The translations under genes and the position numbers were made by a program. DNA of 64,000 bases from Callaeas wilsoni. Lineage: Eukaryota > Chordata > Aves > Passeriformes > Callaeidae. The stretch lies in the NCBI GenBank assembly GCA_013398955.1, contig VWPU01005363.1, positions 1-64,000 on the forward strand, in the 5' to 3' direction. Shown here piece after piece: positions 1 to 11,700 of this stretch. The notes below the pieces were generated by a model. It ran no database searches. It was not told where the DNA came from and was given only the letters and a program-made list of their open reading frames with translations. Position 1 is the first letter of the stretch, and the number at the start of each line of letters is the position of its first letter.

Positions 1-340
1 CCGTCCGGCCCCGCCCGGCCCCGGCAGCAGAGCAGCGCGGGCGGCGCCGGCCGGTGCGAGGCCGTGCCCTCGCCCAGGGTGACGGCAGGGACGAGGGTGT
101 GGGCACAGGCAGGGCAGGGCAAGGAGGCGAGCCGGGTCAGCCACCCCTTCCCGTGGCAAGGCGCCGGGGATGCGGGGCTGCGCCAGCATCTGCACTCTCC
201 TATTCCAGCAGCAGGAGCGGTCGCCTGCCCTCGGGAATGAAGGCACTGAAGACACTTCGAGCAGGCTCTCGGCAGGGTGTCCCCTCCAGAGGGCTGCGCG
301 GTGGGAGTAGGGTCCAGCCTCTGTACAGAAGAACGCTGCG
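1..340. promoter_or_regulatory. CpG-rich island edge, probable promoter or first-exon end
   Basis: The first 60 bases are almost pure G and C with many CpG pairs, and CpG stays frequent to about base 300 before the sequence turns AT-rich. This is the usual look of a vertebrate CpG-island promoter. A weak donor-like site (CCG then GTGCGAG) lies at 54-60, and a good plus-strand acceptor (pyrimidine tract ending TATTCCAG) ends at 208. The frame after it stays open to about 430, but no donor follows. The island is cut by the window edge, so the direction and identity of the gene cannot be decided. A GC-rich patch without promoter activity is the alternative. Confidence 0.55.
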
Positions 341-740
341 TGTGCTGCCCTGCCACCTGCCCCTGCTGGCACCCACCCCGCTCTCCCATCCTCAGCAGCC
401 AACACGAGGAGTTTCTCGTTCAATGTTACCTTGACCTGTTCCAGGTCTGCTCCCGCACTGGCTCTTGAGAGCAGGGAAGGATTACCTGGAAATGTTGAAT
501 AACACCTCAAATGTGAGGCTGGTGAGATAATCAGGGAATTGAAGAGAGTCTGAACAGAGTAGCCTAAAAAACAAAATACACATGATGGAATCTGAGATAA
601 GAGTAGTCAGTCACAATGTTTTTCCAGATCATCACCTGATGTTGCATCCTGGTGATGTCCTGGCTGTTACCTGGGGACACTGGATGTGCCTGGACTGATA
701 GTCTGGTTCTCTGGTTTTCTCACGCATGACACCCAGTTCA
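341..740. other. unique AT-rich sequence, no gene seen
   Basis: This stretch passes from the CpG-rich edge into AT-rich sequence. A second plus-strand acceptor-like site (CTCCCATCCTCAG) lies near 400. No donor, repeat or convincing reading frame was found. Confidence 0.4.
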
Positions 741-1065
741 CAAACTGATCGAGATCCATTTAAGGCCCTTACTTTCTCTGGCCTTACTATTCCCCTTGGA
801 AAACTGTTCCAGAATCTCATAACTTGGCTTAAGATTTCCAGGCTGTGTTTATTAGGGGCCCGTTTATATCCATTTGTTCAGATGCCAATTTTGTCCTTGA
901 ACTTAATTAGTTCTGATATTTACTCCCCTCACAGTGTACTAATATTCCTTCTCATCATTTCTTTTGTTTAAATCAAGCTTTTTGGTCTTGTCTCATAAGA
1001 TAGAATCTTCATTTCCCTGATTATACCCATATCCTAGCAACTTATAAAAACTGGGTCATGACCAA
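741..1065 (-). mobile_element. old CR1-type LINE fragment (3' region)
   Basis: Read on the plus strand, this follows the reverse complement of the CR1 3' region known from turtles, crocodilians and birds. Landmarks appear in the right order: a block reading GTTCCAGAATCTCAT at about 808, TTTATATCCATTTGTTC at about 864, an ACTTAATTAGTTC block at about 900, and TCTCATAAGATAG at about 990. The element therefore lies on the minus strand. It is truncated and diverged, with no open reading frame. CR1 is the dominant LINE of birds and reptiles, and this is the main reason for placing the window in a sauropsid. Confidence 0.75.
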
Positions 1066-1294
1066 CACCCAGAAATTATGATTTTCAAAAGGGTTCATTA
1101 TTCTATCCATTTTCAGTTTGACCAAGACACAAGTAGGGAGAATGATTAGCATAAGGTCAGACAAACCACAATTCTCTTGACTTCAAGTTCTTTTGTAATC
1201 TGTCAGGGACATGAGTTCTGAAATGCTTGTGGTTTATAACTTGGCATTACATCAATGCACATTTATATACCTATATATCATTTTCTGGAGGGGA

Positions 1295-1475
1295 AGAATG
1301 GCCTTGTAGTTAAGAGGGTACATTAGAAATCTGGAGATGTGGCTTTGAATGCCAGGTCTGCCATAGGCAACAGAGGTAACTTTGGCTAGTCCTTTAGCCT
1401 TTTGCCACATTTCACCACTTTTAAAATGGGGACAGCAATCTTCCTATTCTTGCCTCTTTTTCTTTCCCGTATACT
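1295..1475 (+). mobile_element. MIR-like tRNA-derived SINE fossil
   Basis: The order of landmarks matches a MIR element on the plus strand: a GTAGTTAAGAG start at about 1308, a degenerate B box (GGCTTTGAATGCC) at 1341, GGTCTGCCA after it, a decayed core (AACTTTGGCTAGTCC), and a TTTTAAAATGGGGACAG block near 1420 that corresponds to the usual AAAATGGGGATAAT. It is diverged and lacks a clear tail. MIR-type elements are old and shared across amniotes, so this is a fossil rather than an active copy. Confidence 0.65.
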
Positions 1476-1810
1476 CACTTGCATTGTAAGGTCCCAGACC
1501 AAGCACCTCCTTTCTGGGTACTCCTGGTGCCTGGCACTCTGAAGTTGAAATGTATCTGTGACTCTTAACCAGCAGTTAAAAATAGACAGTACTCTTATAA
1601 AGTCTGCTTTCAGGGTCTATCAGAAAAGCTCTTAGTAATCGTGCTAGGAGCTGGAATTCCTGAGATCTTCAACCCATTGATTACATTAAAAACATTCACT
1701 GTCATTAAACGAAGCCCAGGGACCAGCAGTAAAGCCAGAGACATTTAACTGAAAATCTGCATCCTGGCTTCTGGTTTTCAAGTCTCTGCCTGGTTGAAAA
1801 CCAAGTCCAA

Positions 1811-1811
<1 letters not shown>

Positions 1812-1873
<62 letters not shown>
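1812..1873. repeat. (ATT)n microsatellite, about 20 units
   Basis: ATT is repeated without interruption for 62 bases. It is flanked by unique sequence on the left and an AT-rich run on the right. Its purity suggests a young array that is probably length-polymorphic. Confidence 0.97.
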
Positions 1874-1875
<2 letters not shown>

Positions 1876-2472
1876 TTAAATATAGGTGCAGTTTAACATA
1901 TTTTCTTCACCACTTCTCAATTCAGAAGGCAATTTTGATCAGCTAATACCACAACGAAACTTTGCAGTAGCCCTGGAAGCCCCAACAGCCCCATAGCTGG
2001 AGTGGTTCTGGTAATAACAAATGCTATCATTGTTCTTCCCCAGCAATCCAAGTGCGGAAGGTTGAGACTGAGCACAGAAACAGAAAGCACTCTGTTGAGC
2101 TGAGGTGAAGCAATGATATTTATGGGAGTAATTATCACAGAGAAAAACTGGAAAAATATGATTACAGCAAATTGTAACTTGCTCAGATATGTTCTTCGTT
2201 GTTAGAAATAGCTCAGCTGAGACCGAACCAATATGAACAACAGACTGGGAGTGTCAGACACTGATTCTCTGGAGGCTGATACCATCAGACCCTCTGAGCA
2301 GAACATGATCCAGCTTTAGCATATTAGAGAGATTGGTGTCAGCAGCCTCCATCTCTTCCCAGCCATTCTACTCACTTCAAAACAGCCTAACAAAATGTGA
2401 GCTGCTGGGCTCCCCACTGGAAAAGCTGACCTGGAGATGCTGCCCCTAAAGAGCACCGGCACTCTCCTGCAG
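1874..2472. other. non-coding stretch, no gene seen
   Basis: Mostly unique AT-rich sequence that becomes GC-rich after about 2390. A 73-codon minus-strand frame (1917-2138) has no protein character and no good splice sites. Confidence 0.4.
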
Positions 2473-2576
2473 CTGTCTCTCGGAGCCGGGCAGTTCCCCT
2501 CCACAGCAGTTGAGGCAGGCGAGTGCTGCCGAGCAGCCGGCAGAAGACACTCGGGTTTCCGAGCATGGCCGTGTAG
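2473..2576 (+). CDS. candidate internal exon, unknown gene
   Basis: A plus-strand acceptor (CACTCTCCTGCAG) ends at 2472 and a full GTGAGT donor begins at 2577, bounding 104 bases that are GC-rich with several CpG pairs. With one base left over at each end, 34 codons stay open and read as a serine-, glutamine- and glutamate-rich, low-hydrophobic peptide (it includes SEPGSSPPQQLRQASAAEQ). A second frame is also open, as expected of GC-rich DNA, and the reverse strand is open too. No family is recognised. It could be a downstream exon of whatever starts in the CpG island at base 1, or a chance pairing of splice-like sites inside a GC-rich patch. Confidence 0.22.
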
Positions 2577-4180
2577 GTGAGTAGGGTGACCCGACCACGC
2601 ACAACACCCGTCACTGAGCTGCCACTGCCTTCCCATTCCGTTCCTTTCTGGGCTTCAGCTGCTCGGTTTGACAAATGCATGAAACCTTTGGAGAGCCTCT
2701 GCCATGGGTGCAGCCATGGACTCGCCTCAGCCTGTGGGGATGAGGAGCACCTTGGCTGGAGGATGGGTTCTGCTGAAGGAACTGCAACTGCCCAGAACCT
2801 GTAAGGGGGTGTTGAGTCTCAAAGACCTTAGAGGAAATGAACTATGAGCTCTGCAAGCTTGGAGGCTTGTGTTGAAGGAGAGGCTAAGAAAAGGAACCTT
2901 CAGAAGCTGTGATTGCTCTGCTGCATTTCTGAGAGGCCTGGACGTAGAAGGGTCTGAACACAGCTTGTGCAGATAGGCTCCGTGCCTTCGTATTCACGTG
3001 AAGTCCTGGCTTAATGCAAGTCATCTGCACCACAGTAAATGTTGTCTTGCCAAGTCAATTATATTTGGGGAGGGATTTTCACCACACTTTCATGGCTGAG
3101 TATTTTACACATTTCGTGCAACTGATATGTTGCAACTGATGTTTAGAAATTTTTAGAAGCAATAACCGATATTGTGTAAAAACAAAAATATCACTTAACA
3201 AAGTAGTCAACTGTTTTCATTGAAATGTACCTACCCCATGGATCAGATGCATCAAAGAAGTTCTTCAGGTGTCTTGAGAGCTCTGTAGGTGTTATTGCTG
3301 CTCTCAGTCTGTGAGAAGAATTATAAATGCTATTTACCTTTTAATTAAAAAAAAATACCTTGCAAATTAAAGACATGCTCTTGCACATCAAAATTTAGTT
3401 AGCATCTATTTTTGTTGTGCAGACTATGGCTCTCTAACAACCTATTGAGCCCACAGCCATCTGAACACACATTGCTACTTCCCTTTTCCCCTACATTTTG
3501 GGCATCATGTGTTAGATTTTGTCACATCCGAGGGAGAAAAATTCTGTAACTGACTGCTAATACTTAAGCAGATCTCCTGCTTAATATTCTTTCTGCTTAC
3601 AAACCCCTCAAAATATATTGGTGTGTCCTGACAAAGGCAGAGGAGCAGTTTTGGACACTTGTGTGACATACGTCTTACTATCTTACGTAGAAAATTTGAC
3701 AGTGAATGACAGAACACCTTAGAGGGATCTAAGAAGATGATAAAGGCAACAGCTTTCACATGAATACAGAGTCTAGTTCCTAACAGTTACAAGCTTTTTT
3801 TACATGCATCCTTGTAATTTGACATTTATAATTCACTGTAGTGCTGAATCTCTGTCATTTTCTCACCGTCAGGTTCCCTATACGTGGATGTACACGTCCT
3901 TTCTAATTAGTATATCTATTTGAACATTTAATCTCATCTCTCAACCTTATTATGCAGTCGCATATTGATCTGTTATGTATCAACAAATGCTTTTGGTATA
4001 ACATATACAGTTCTGTGTTGCTTCTCACTCAGAACAGGTGCCTGTATCTTCTCTTTTCCTGGTTGTAAACCCATTTTGTAAAAAAACCCACATTAATTCA
4101 CAATGGATTTAATAACAGGTAAAAATAAATACCTTGCAATCCTGCAGAGAAACGTTAACCCTTGAGATTTTTTTAAAATC
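2577..4180. other. non-coding stretch, no gene seen
   Basis: GC-rich to about 2830, then AT-rich unique sequence. A strong minus-strand acceptor-like site (CCTTTTCTTAG) lies near 2891 without a convincing donor. No repeat family is recognised. Confidence 0.4.
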
Positions 4181-4232
4181 ATATACACATATGTATGTGT
4201 ATATATACACATGTGCACACACATACACTGTG
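4181..4232. repeat. mixed TA/CA simple repeat with palindromic core
   Basis: Alternating purine-pyrimidine sequence (ATACACATATGTATGTGTAT, then TATACACATGTGCACACACATACAC). The left half is nearly self-complementary, so it could form a small cruciform. It is an impure dinucleotide array. Confidence 0.85.
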
Positions 4233-4289
4233 AATCTTTTATTGTGCACAGCATCTTCCTCACAGGGAACACCTAAGACCTTTTCCGAG

Positions 4290-4420
4290 GCATTGATGCT
4301 TTTGCAACACTGATAAACATTAGACCTATTTTATCCTTGGAGAAGCAGTACAGAAATATTGCAGAACTTGCTCAAGGTAAGCAAAGAAAACAGTGAGACA
4401 GCTGCAGACAGAGCAAGCCC
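4290..4420 (-). mobile_element. MIR-like SINE fossil, minus strand
   Basis: On the plus strand the order is CCTATTTTATCC at about 4325, GGAGAAGCAGTACAGA, AGAACTTGCTCAAGGTAAGC at about 4362, then an AGCTGCAGACAGAGC block. This is the order of a reversed MIR core (CCATTTTACAG, GGAAACTGAGGCACAGAG, ACTTGCTCAAGGTCACACAGC, GGCAGAGC). The copy is diverged and partial. Confidence 0.55.
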
Positions 4421-5899
4421 CGAGGTCTCAGCACCTGACCTGAAGCCCACTGGAAAACACAATCAATATGAAAATCAGGTTGCCTCTGCAGGCCCCAGTT
4501 CCAGGACTGACCTTTCACTGCTTGCTCATCATTTTGCATTAGCAGCTTGGGTGGTGCCATGCCATCGCCTGATATTCCTGTTTATGAGTTAAATTAGTTG
4601 AGATTTAATTCAATTGAAATGAAAACTTTTCAGTGTCATGTTAAAACAGGCAATGAAGGACACACCTTTTATTAACAGTCGTACTGATACTGAAGTCAAA
4701 GGATTTATTTTAATGTTTTAAATACTATGGCTTTGTATTTGAAATAGTGGATATTCAAGTGGTTGTACTGCTTAAAGCACAGAATTAAAACTTCCCTTCT
4801 ACTGGTATTTAAAAAGATATCTTAGAGAAGAATTCAAAGCAAACTTTTTCAGCTTTCAGCTGATCAGGAAAAAATGTATTATATACCAATACTGAAAACC
4901 ATCTTAAATGCTCTTAATGTAACTTGTGGTTTTGACAGATAACCGGTTTACATTGAAAAGAAAACAAAAGCCAGTTGCAGATCAGAAGAACTCACCCATA
5001 CAATTTAGGAGAGTATACAATGGAGATAAAGACTATTTTAAGGAAAAAGAAAGCATGCACATGGATGTCAGTCTATTGTTCATACTGTTCAGTGGGAGAG
5101 CTGAGAGTGTTACAAGCGACCAGCTCTGTCCTGACAGCCTCAGACTGGGAACACAGGGCAGATCCTGCACTGCCTCCTTTAAAGGTTTCCCATTTAGTCA
5201 TGCAGGATTTTCAATGGGGAAGGAAATCTGCTCAGGACACTACTTTCACAAATATTGATCTTTACTTCTGCTGATGTATAAAGCAGATGTAAGCAGCACA
5301 AGAGAGATTTTGTTTATGTACTTTTTTTTTTTCCTTGAGTCTAATTATTGATCTGCAAAGTTCCACTTGGTTTTCGCAAGTTTAATACAAGAAATGGAAA
5401 AAACTAAGTTTGTTTTTGCAGCTCTCTAGTCTGAGCATCTTTTTCAAATGACCTTGATGGTGCTGGTTGGTGGTTTACCTCTTTATATGGCTTTAAATGT
5501 CTTCTAAAATACAGTACTAGTAGCACCTAATAAAAAAATTATTCTCATGAAGAGGTGCCCTGGAAACTATAAATAGCATCAAATATCATCTAAATATTCC
5601 TAAATACAAAATGGAAAGCAAGTGATTAATTTATTCATTTTAAATTTAGAAGAAAGTATATGCATCGTATTTTATATTTATACTCTCACTGTGCTTATAT
5701 ACATATATATATTAATCTTTAAGAACCACTCTAGAAATCCCTTTTCTCCTTTGATATCTGACTTGGGAAAAATTCCTATTCAGTCAGTGAAGATTTTCAG
5801 TAAGCAGAGAATGATTAAGGATTTTAGACTACATTGCCTGGGTCAGAAGAGTCTTTGGAAACAAGACGAGTCTGAGAATTTTTAGGATTTTTTCCACAG
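4421..5899. other. non-coding stretch, no gene seen
   Basis: AT-rich unique sequence with a short T-run near 5320, a short TATA-type run near 5700 and no recognisable repeat family. Short open frames in both strands lack splice support or protein character. Confidence 0.4.
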
Positions 5900-6048
5900 C
5901 AGCTGAATATGAATTGGAGGGCTTCCAAATCCAAGAAGAACAATGCATTGCCACAGCCTTACTCACAGAAAGCCATGGAACAGTCCCAAAGAAACAGCCA
6001 GAAACACTATAGCTTCATTGCAAAAGTTTGTGTAGCTAAAAAAGTAGG
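5900..6048 (+). CDS. candidate exon, unknown gene
   Basis: A good plus-strand acceptor (GGATTTTTTCCACAG) ends at 5899 and a GTAAGA donor starts at 6049, giving a 149-base exon. From its first base all 49 codons are open, and an in-frame ATG comes at the fourth codon. The peptide is rich in lysine, glutamine and asparagine (it includes MNWRASKSKKNNALPQPYSQ) and has no domain I know. The stop follows just past the donor, which fits either an exon boundary or a chance frame. Purine-rich sequence favours open frames, so the coding evidence is weak. No partner exon was identified on the plus strand. Confidence 0.25.
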
Positions 6049-8715
6049 GTAAGAAGCTTTTTATGAATGTGAAACATAGTTTTTCTTTGAAGACAATCTG
6101 TTTCTTGATTAAGAGTTCTCACGGTCCCAAGTCCCTGTTTTGCTGACTTTTTTGCTTGGTCAGGCTTCCTATTGCCATTTCTGAGATCCAGGAATGTGAA
6201 TCTCCACTTCCAGCATCCTTAAATGCAGAGTTCTTCCAGCATTTTGTAAACCTAAACCAGGCCACGCAACAAAATTACCTCTCGCATTCTGCTTTCTGGC
6301 AGAGAATCTGTGCTTTGCCCTGAGGCAGGTGGGCTGCCCCCCGGGGATCAAACAGCCAGGCTTCTCAGAGCCCGTGCCTTAGCTTAGGTCTGCAGTAAAA
6401 TGAAGTGCACTTTGTACTTGTGAACATTTACATACAGTATACGAGAAGTGCTGCAAGAGAAAGTTCAGTAGTGTGAGCCTATGTATCATTCTCTTTGATA
6501 TATCTCTTCTATTTTCTCATCCTATTACTTCAGATCAGCTCTAAGTCTCATATCTAAACAGTCAGTCCAAAGGGAAAGTGCCTATTTACAGGCTGGATTA
6601 AGAGCTTTAACAAAAGGCAAGGCAGAAAGCCATTCATTTACTACATAAGAAAAAGAATGTCTTTGTATTTTATCGCTTGCCAGCATCTTCCAAATCTTTT
6701 TCTTTGTGTTGCTCCCCTTCCAAACAGAAAGTAGAATGGGAAGTTCCCATCTTACAGAATGGATCAAGAAAAGGAAAAGAGCATATTGTGCAACTTTCCC
6801 CTTTTGCCTCTAATAGGTTTACTTTTGCTTCACCCCTCAGGGCTCCTGCAAGCGCATGTGTTCATCTGAAACCTCACACTGCTGCCTTGTTAGACCTTTT
6901 CCCAAGACTTTTTCCTTAAGAAGCAGGGATTTGGAAGAGAAGAAGAATGGAAGATGAGGGAAGTGCTGGAATGAGGGAAGACCGAGTTCCCTAGCCAAGC
7001 CAAGGACCAGTCCCTATCCAGAGCCCAGGCAGAGGCGGAGCTGTCCCAGCCAGCGGTGGAGGGGACAGGCAGTGGGCAGAGAAACACGGGGCACAGCAAG
7101 AGCTGCAGCAGGAGAGAACGAAGCAGGTTCAGTCCCAAAGGGGCAATAACACAACGCAGTGAGCGTGGAGGGGAGCAGGAAGCCTCTTCTCTCAGGCAGC
7201 CACTACCCAGCATGGCGTGCCAGGGCTCCTCAGCAAGCACTGCGAGTCCCCAGAGACGCAGCAAGAGAGGGGTGAAAAAGGAGTGCTCTATCTTGAAAGA
7301 CAAGCTAAGATAGCAAACAATTAAGAGTTAGTTTAGTGTACTCAAAACTTTCCATTTTTGAGATATCTAAATGTTTGATTTAACTTCTTTTTCAATCTAT
7401 TTGTTTGCTATAGCACCTTCTGAAATAAAATCCATAATTTCCAAATGGCTGAAGTTGAACATTTGTAATTATTCATGAAAACAAAAACCCTATTTTTTTA
7501 AATAAAGAAGAATCAAACTTTCTTCTACAAAAGTTGCGATAAAACAGGAGTCAGTAGTAAGAAAAGATGAACTTAAAAAAAAAATTCCCAATGATACACC
7601 TGAATGGAGAACAACTGAAGGCAGGCAGAACAGAGTGGAGCCAGAAGCAAAGCATTACTTTGTGAATCTTTACTCAGGCTAATACACTCAGTCTGGCTCA
7701 GATTTGCAAGGTTTGGCCTGGGTGAGCTTATAAACTCAAAATTCTTATTAACTTTTACTCCTTGCAGCTTGCCTCAAGCCTGCCTGCAGCTTGGTGAGCT
7801 GCACCAGGGGCTCCAGCCCCAGACGCTGTCTGGGCATAGGGGCCTTTTGCCAGCACAGCCCTGGCAGGCCCTGCAACCCCCCATTTTTTGTACATACTCC
7901 TGTGTCTCTTCCTCAACCCCAGCACCTTTCTACACCTTCTGGTAAAATTCCTCTGTTCCAAACTCCACGCTGGCAGGCAGACTCAGGCAAAGTAATTCCC
8001 CAGCCTAATGGCCTCTTCGGTGCGTGTATTAACCCAAATCACCTGCCTGAGCCACCCAGGGTGAATGATCCCTCATTACCTCTGCTCTGGGAGATGGATA
8101 ACACCATCCTGAGAGCTCAGGGTGGGTTTCATCTCTACAGACGCTTCTGTGATAAAACAATTAATCATGTCAACTAGCATTTTTCATTAGAACATCAGTG
8201 TGGGCAGCGTATTTTTAATAGCATTCATTTCTCATCGGTGCCTGTTTGGTTCATCTTACTTACATTCTCACAATTAACTGAATTACCAGTTTCAGAGACT
8301 GAAGGGAATTTCTTCCATGTTCTTCCATTTTTCCTCAATTCATCACAACATTAGCAGGGATTCTTGAGACATTTTGTTCTTATCTGTAATATGACACTTC
8401 AGCAAACTTTATTTAAGAGAATCCCTTCCCTAGCATGTGGATACTGACCTTGTTGCCACCTAGTCTCTTTTAATGGCTCGTTACTGTTGTGGCATTTGAT
8501 CTCCTGCTCTTTATCTCATTAGCTGTAAGGCTCAGAGATGTGTTGGAAGGCCCGTGGTATGAGGTACGGTGTACAGCACATTCTCAGTAGAAAAACACAC
8601 TTGACTGCAGCAGGAGGGAACTGGCTTTGATGGCCAAACTGGTCTCTTCCCAAGAGAAATTCCCGTGGAGCTCTCCCATCTTCCACTAGAGATGATGCAA
8701 CACCTCTGGCTTTTT
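6049..8715. other. non-coding stretch with a purine-rich patch
   Basis: Nothing recognisable as a gene. Bases 6930-7290 form a purine-rich, GC-richer patch that is open in several frames for compositional reasons. The rest is AT-rich unique sequence. Confidence 0.4.
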
Positions 8716-8791
8716 CCAGTAGGAGATATACCAATCCAAGATTATGCCTTATTCCAGGAGGAGCTATACCAATCCAGGATTAAAGCACGTC
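8716..8791. repeat. imperfect 38-bp tandem duplication
   Basis: A unit starting CCAG(T/G)AGGAG and containing ATACCAATCCAAGATTA at about 8728 recurs 38 bases later as ATACCAATCCAGGATTA. The second copy fades before its end. It is a small local duplication with a few substitutions. Confidence 0.8.
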
Positions 8792-11700
8792 CTTCCTTCT
8801 GCTTTCCTCCATTCAAGCATGAAGAGGCACATGACCAATGTGAGCTCCTTCCCCAGAAACAATAAGAGAAATCCTTCATTTCACTGTACTTTTCCCCTCA
8901 ATGCACGTAGCTTCTCTTTTGCCTTAAGTCACTTGCCTTTTTGCAAAACAAGAGGACTCATCACAGCTTTTAAGTGGTCATAGGCACTGCAATACAAGGT
9001 AGTGCATTCCACGTTAAATCAACATTAGAATGAGGGACAAATACAATCTACCCAACAAATACTTTGTCGTGAAAATTATTAAAATTCATTGCTTAGAGGT
9101 GTGAATGCTTCTTTAAGAAAGGTACTTATGTTATCCCCAAAATAGCACCAGTATCATGTGATGTTCCAGTTGCTATGGTTACCACAAATTTGTTATTTAA
9201 TAGCAAAGAAAATAGATGCACAAAACATGCTAATTATAACTGGTACAAATTTTTCTAAATGTTTTATATGAATATGCATGCATGTTTTATGCATAAGGAA
9301 TAGGAATGCCCTTTTTCAAATAATTCTTCAAGTTTTTAGAAGCATTTTAGTAACTGGCAGGGAAGTACATTGTGTGGTTCTCAGCAGCAAAGGAAAAGGA
9401 GACTGAAAAATTGAAGATGGGAACTTTGTCTAAAACCATGCAGTTTTCTATTCAAATAGCAGAAGAATCCTGAAAATGCAAGAGGTTTAAATTTGTTGAA
9501 CCTTGTACTTTCCCAACTGAATTTGCTTTGTTTCTTCTTCTCTTTGCAATGTTGAAATTGCAAAGAGATTGAAGTGCCTGAGAAACAGTTGCAGGACCAT
9601 TTGAAGTGAAGTTGCATTTTATGAAATTGCAATGTTAATATAACCCTGATACAGAAACCGAAGTGCTCCAGTCGCTGCCAGAATCAATACTGCTCGATAG
9701 AGCTACAGCCTCCCCCTGCCTGGAGCTCCCGGGCTCCCACCTGTGCAGCGGTGCGCGGGCTCCACGGGCTGGTCCCCGCTGCTCCTGCTGGTGCTGGCTC
9801 GCAGTAAGATGCACCTCAGCGTGCCCCACTGCTGCAGGCTTCTGCTGCAGGGCCTGGGGGCCTCCGTGGGCTGGGAGCTCAGGTGGCACTTGGCAGAAGC
9901 ACAGCCTGTGAGCACAGCATGGAAAGATGCTGCTGTGGACTTGTGTATTGCAAGGAGAAATACACGGGCTGGGTTTTGTTGTGCAGAGGAGAGACGGAAG
10001 GGATATATTTGCAAATAGATCTCGCATAATTTCCCTTTCCTTTCTGTTCTCCACCAGATGCTCCCAGAGGTAAATCTGGGGGACACAATGCATGCACTAC
10101 TTTAAGTGCTGGAACTGTAAAACTCACCAGACTGACAGGGTCCTGGGGAGGAAGAAGAAAAATCTCATTCCTTTCCTTGGGTAGTCTGTGGCCACAGTGA
10201 AGTCTCTCAGAGCTAAACTAAACAAAGATATGATTGGGAGTTGTGGGAAGAAAGTAACTGGCTTACAGCTAGCGCAGGAAAGCTGCAGGCACTCGTGCTG
10301 GCAGTGGCACTGTGTGCAGAGCCAGATGCTGTTCAGGGCTCTGCTGGGTCGGTGCCTCACCTCCCAGAGCTGGGCAGCCCTCACTGCTCATCCAAATTCC
10401 CAGCTCTTCCCAGAGAGAGGAGGACGGTGCATATGCCTTTGGGGCAGGTGTATCATATGGCAGACTGCCGCGCTCGGGGGTCATCGCTGAAAATGTCACC
10501 ACTGTCACTTGAAATCAAGCCCTCTCCTCTCATAGAGGCTTTTATCTCTTCCCTTACAAGGATGCACCAGCCGTGGGCAGAATTAAAGTTGTGTGCATGC
10601 ATTTTGCTGCCAAATGGCCGTACTTAATGGCACCAATACCGAAGGCACTTATGCTGCTGGTTTCTCCCTTTCACACCCAGAGCTCATGCTAGCTGGCTGC
10701 CTTATTTCAGATGTTGTAGAGTGTCAGTGATACCAACTGAAAAACCTTCTCTGTGGCTTGCTGTCATGCCATGATTGATATCAGCTGTAACAAGAAAAAA
10801 TGTTATGGCACTGTAATTCTGCTTGATGCAAGGTAGTCTTTGATCTTTACCATTTTGCAAAGATTATAATATACACTTAGTTTGATAAATAATACCCTTT
10901 CACCAGAGTCATGTAACGCGGAAGAAAAATTGGCAACTAAACTTTCGAAACTTCTCTGGTGCAGGTGTTGATGTTTTCAAAGCAAAAGGTTAAATAATAG
11001 GATAAAACCCCACTTGCCTACTTATAAGCAGATGTGAATAGTAAGAACTTACTAGACCAGCCCTTTTGGGCTGGCTTCTGTGCTTGCATGTGCATCATAG
11101 CAGCAGCAGGGCAGCCAGCTCCTGGCAGAGGAACTGCAGCTGGGAGAGCAGTGAGGGAGCTGGGGGCTGCTGGGCCAGCTGTGACTCCCAACCTCACACA
11201 GAAGCAGAGAGGAATATTCACTCTGGAATGTTCTCTGTAGAGAAATTCGGAGCTGTGAGAGCCACACACATAACAATGCTCACTCACTCATCTGGCTATG
11301 GAATGGACCCTCAGACAGGGATGGGGGCTCAGCTCTGCCAGCCCCCCAGGACAAACAACAGACAGCATATGACATCCTCAACATATTTTCTTCAAATTAG
11401 AGCTCTTTAGGTGAGCTGGGATTCAGGTTCCCACGTGCCTTTCTAAAGATTCTAAGAAAGAACTTAAATTGTATTTTTTTTTCTGCTTTTTAATTTGAAT
11501 GGTTATTTGGATGCGGCAAAAATGAGCAAACCCCAGCACCATAGCCATGAGAAAGTGTTCTCATCAGGTAATCATTTATTAAAACATTTTAACCAGCTGG
11601 TATGAATATGATTGTCACTGGAAAATGACAGGGAAATATGTGCTCCCATCTGCACTACCAAGCCAGGAAACATTCCACTGTAGGAGTTTTTCTTCATTAT

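Noticed and set aside
3650..3740. 42-base minus-strand segment between an ATCTTCTTAG acceptor and a GTAAGA donor
   Set aside because: It is short enough for openness to mean nothing; pairs like this are expected by chance in 64 kb.
6890..7303. 137-codon minus-strand frame with a leucine-rich, signal-like stretch
   Set aside because: The plus strand is purine-rich here, which removes stops on the minus strand and yields Leu/Ser/Pro-rich nonsense peptides. No splice sites fit.
9663..10127. Overlapping frames on both strands, one with a leucine-rich start resembling a signal peptide
   Set aside because: Both strands are open over the same GC-rich patch, so the signal is compositional. No usable donor and acceptor pair was found.
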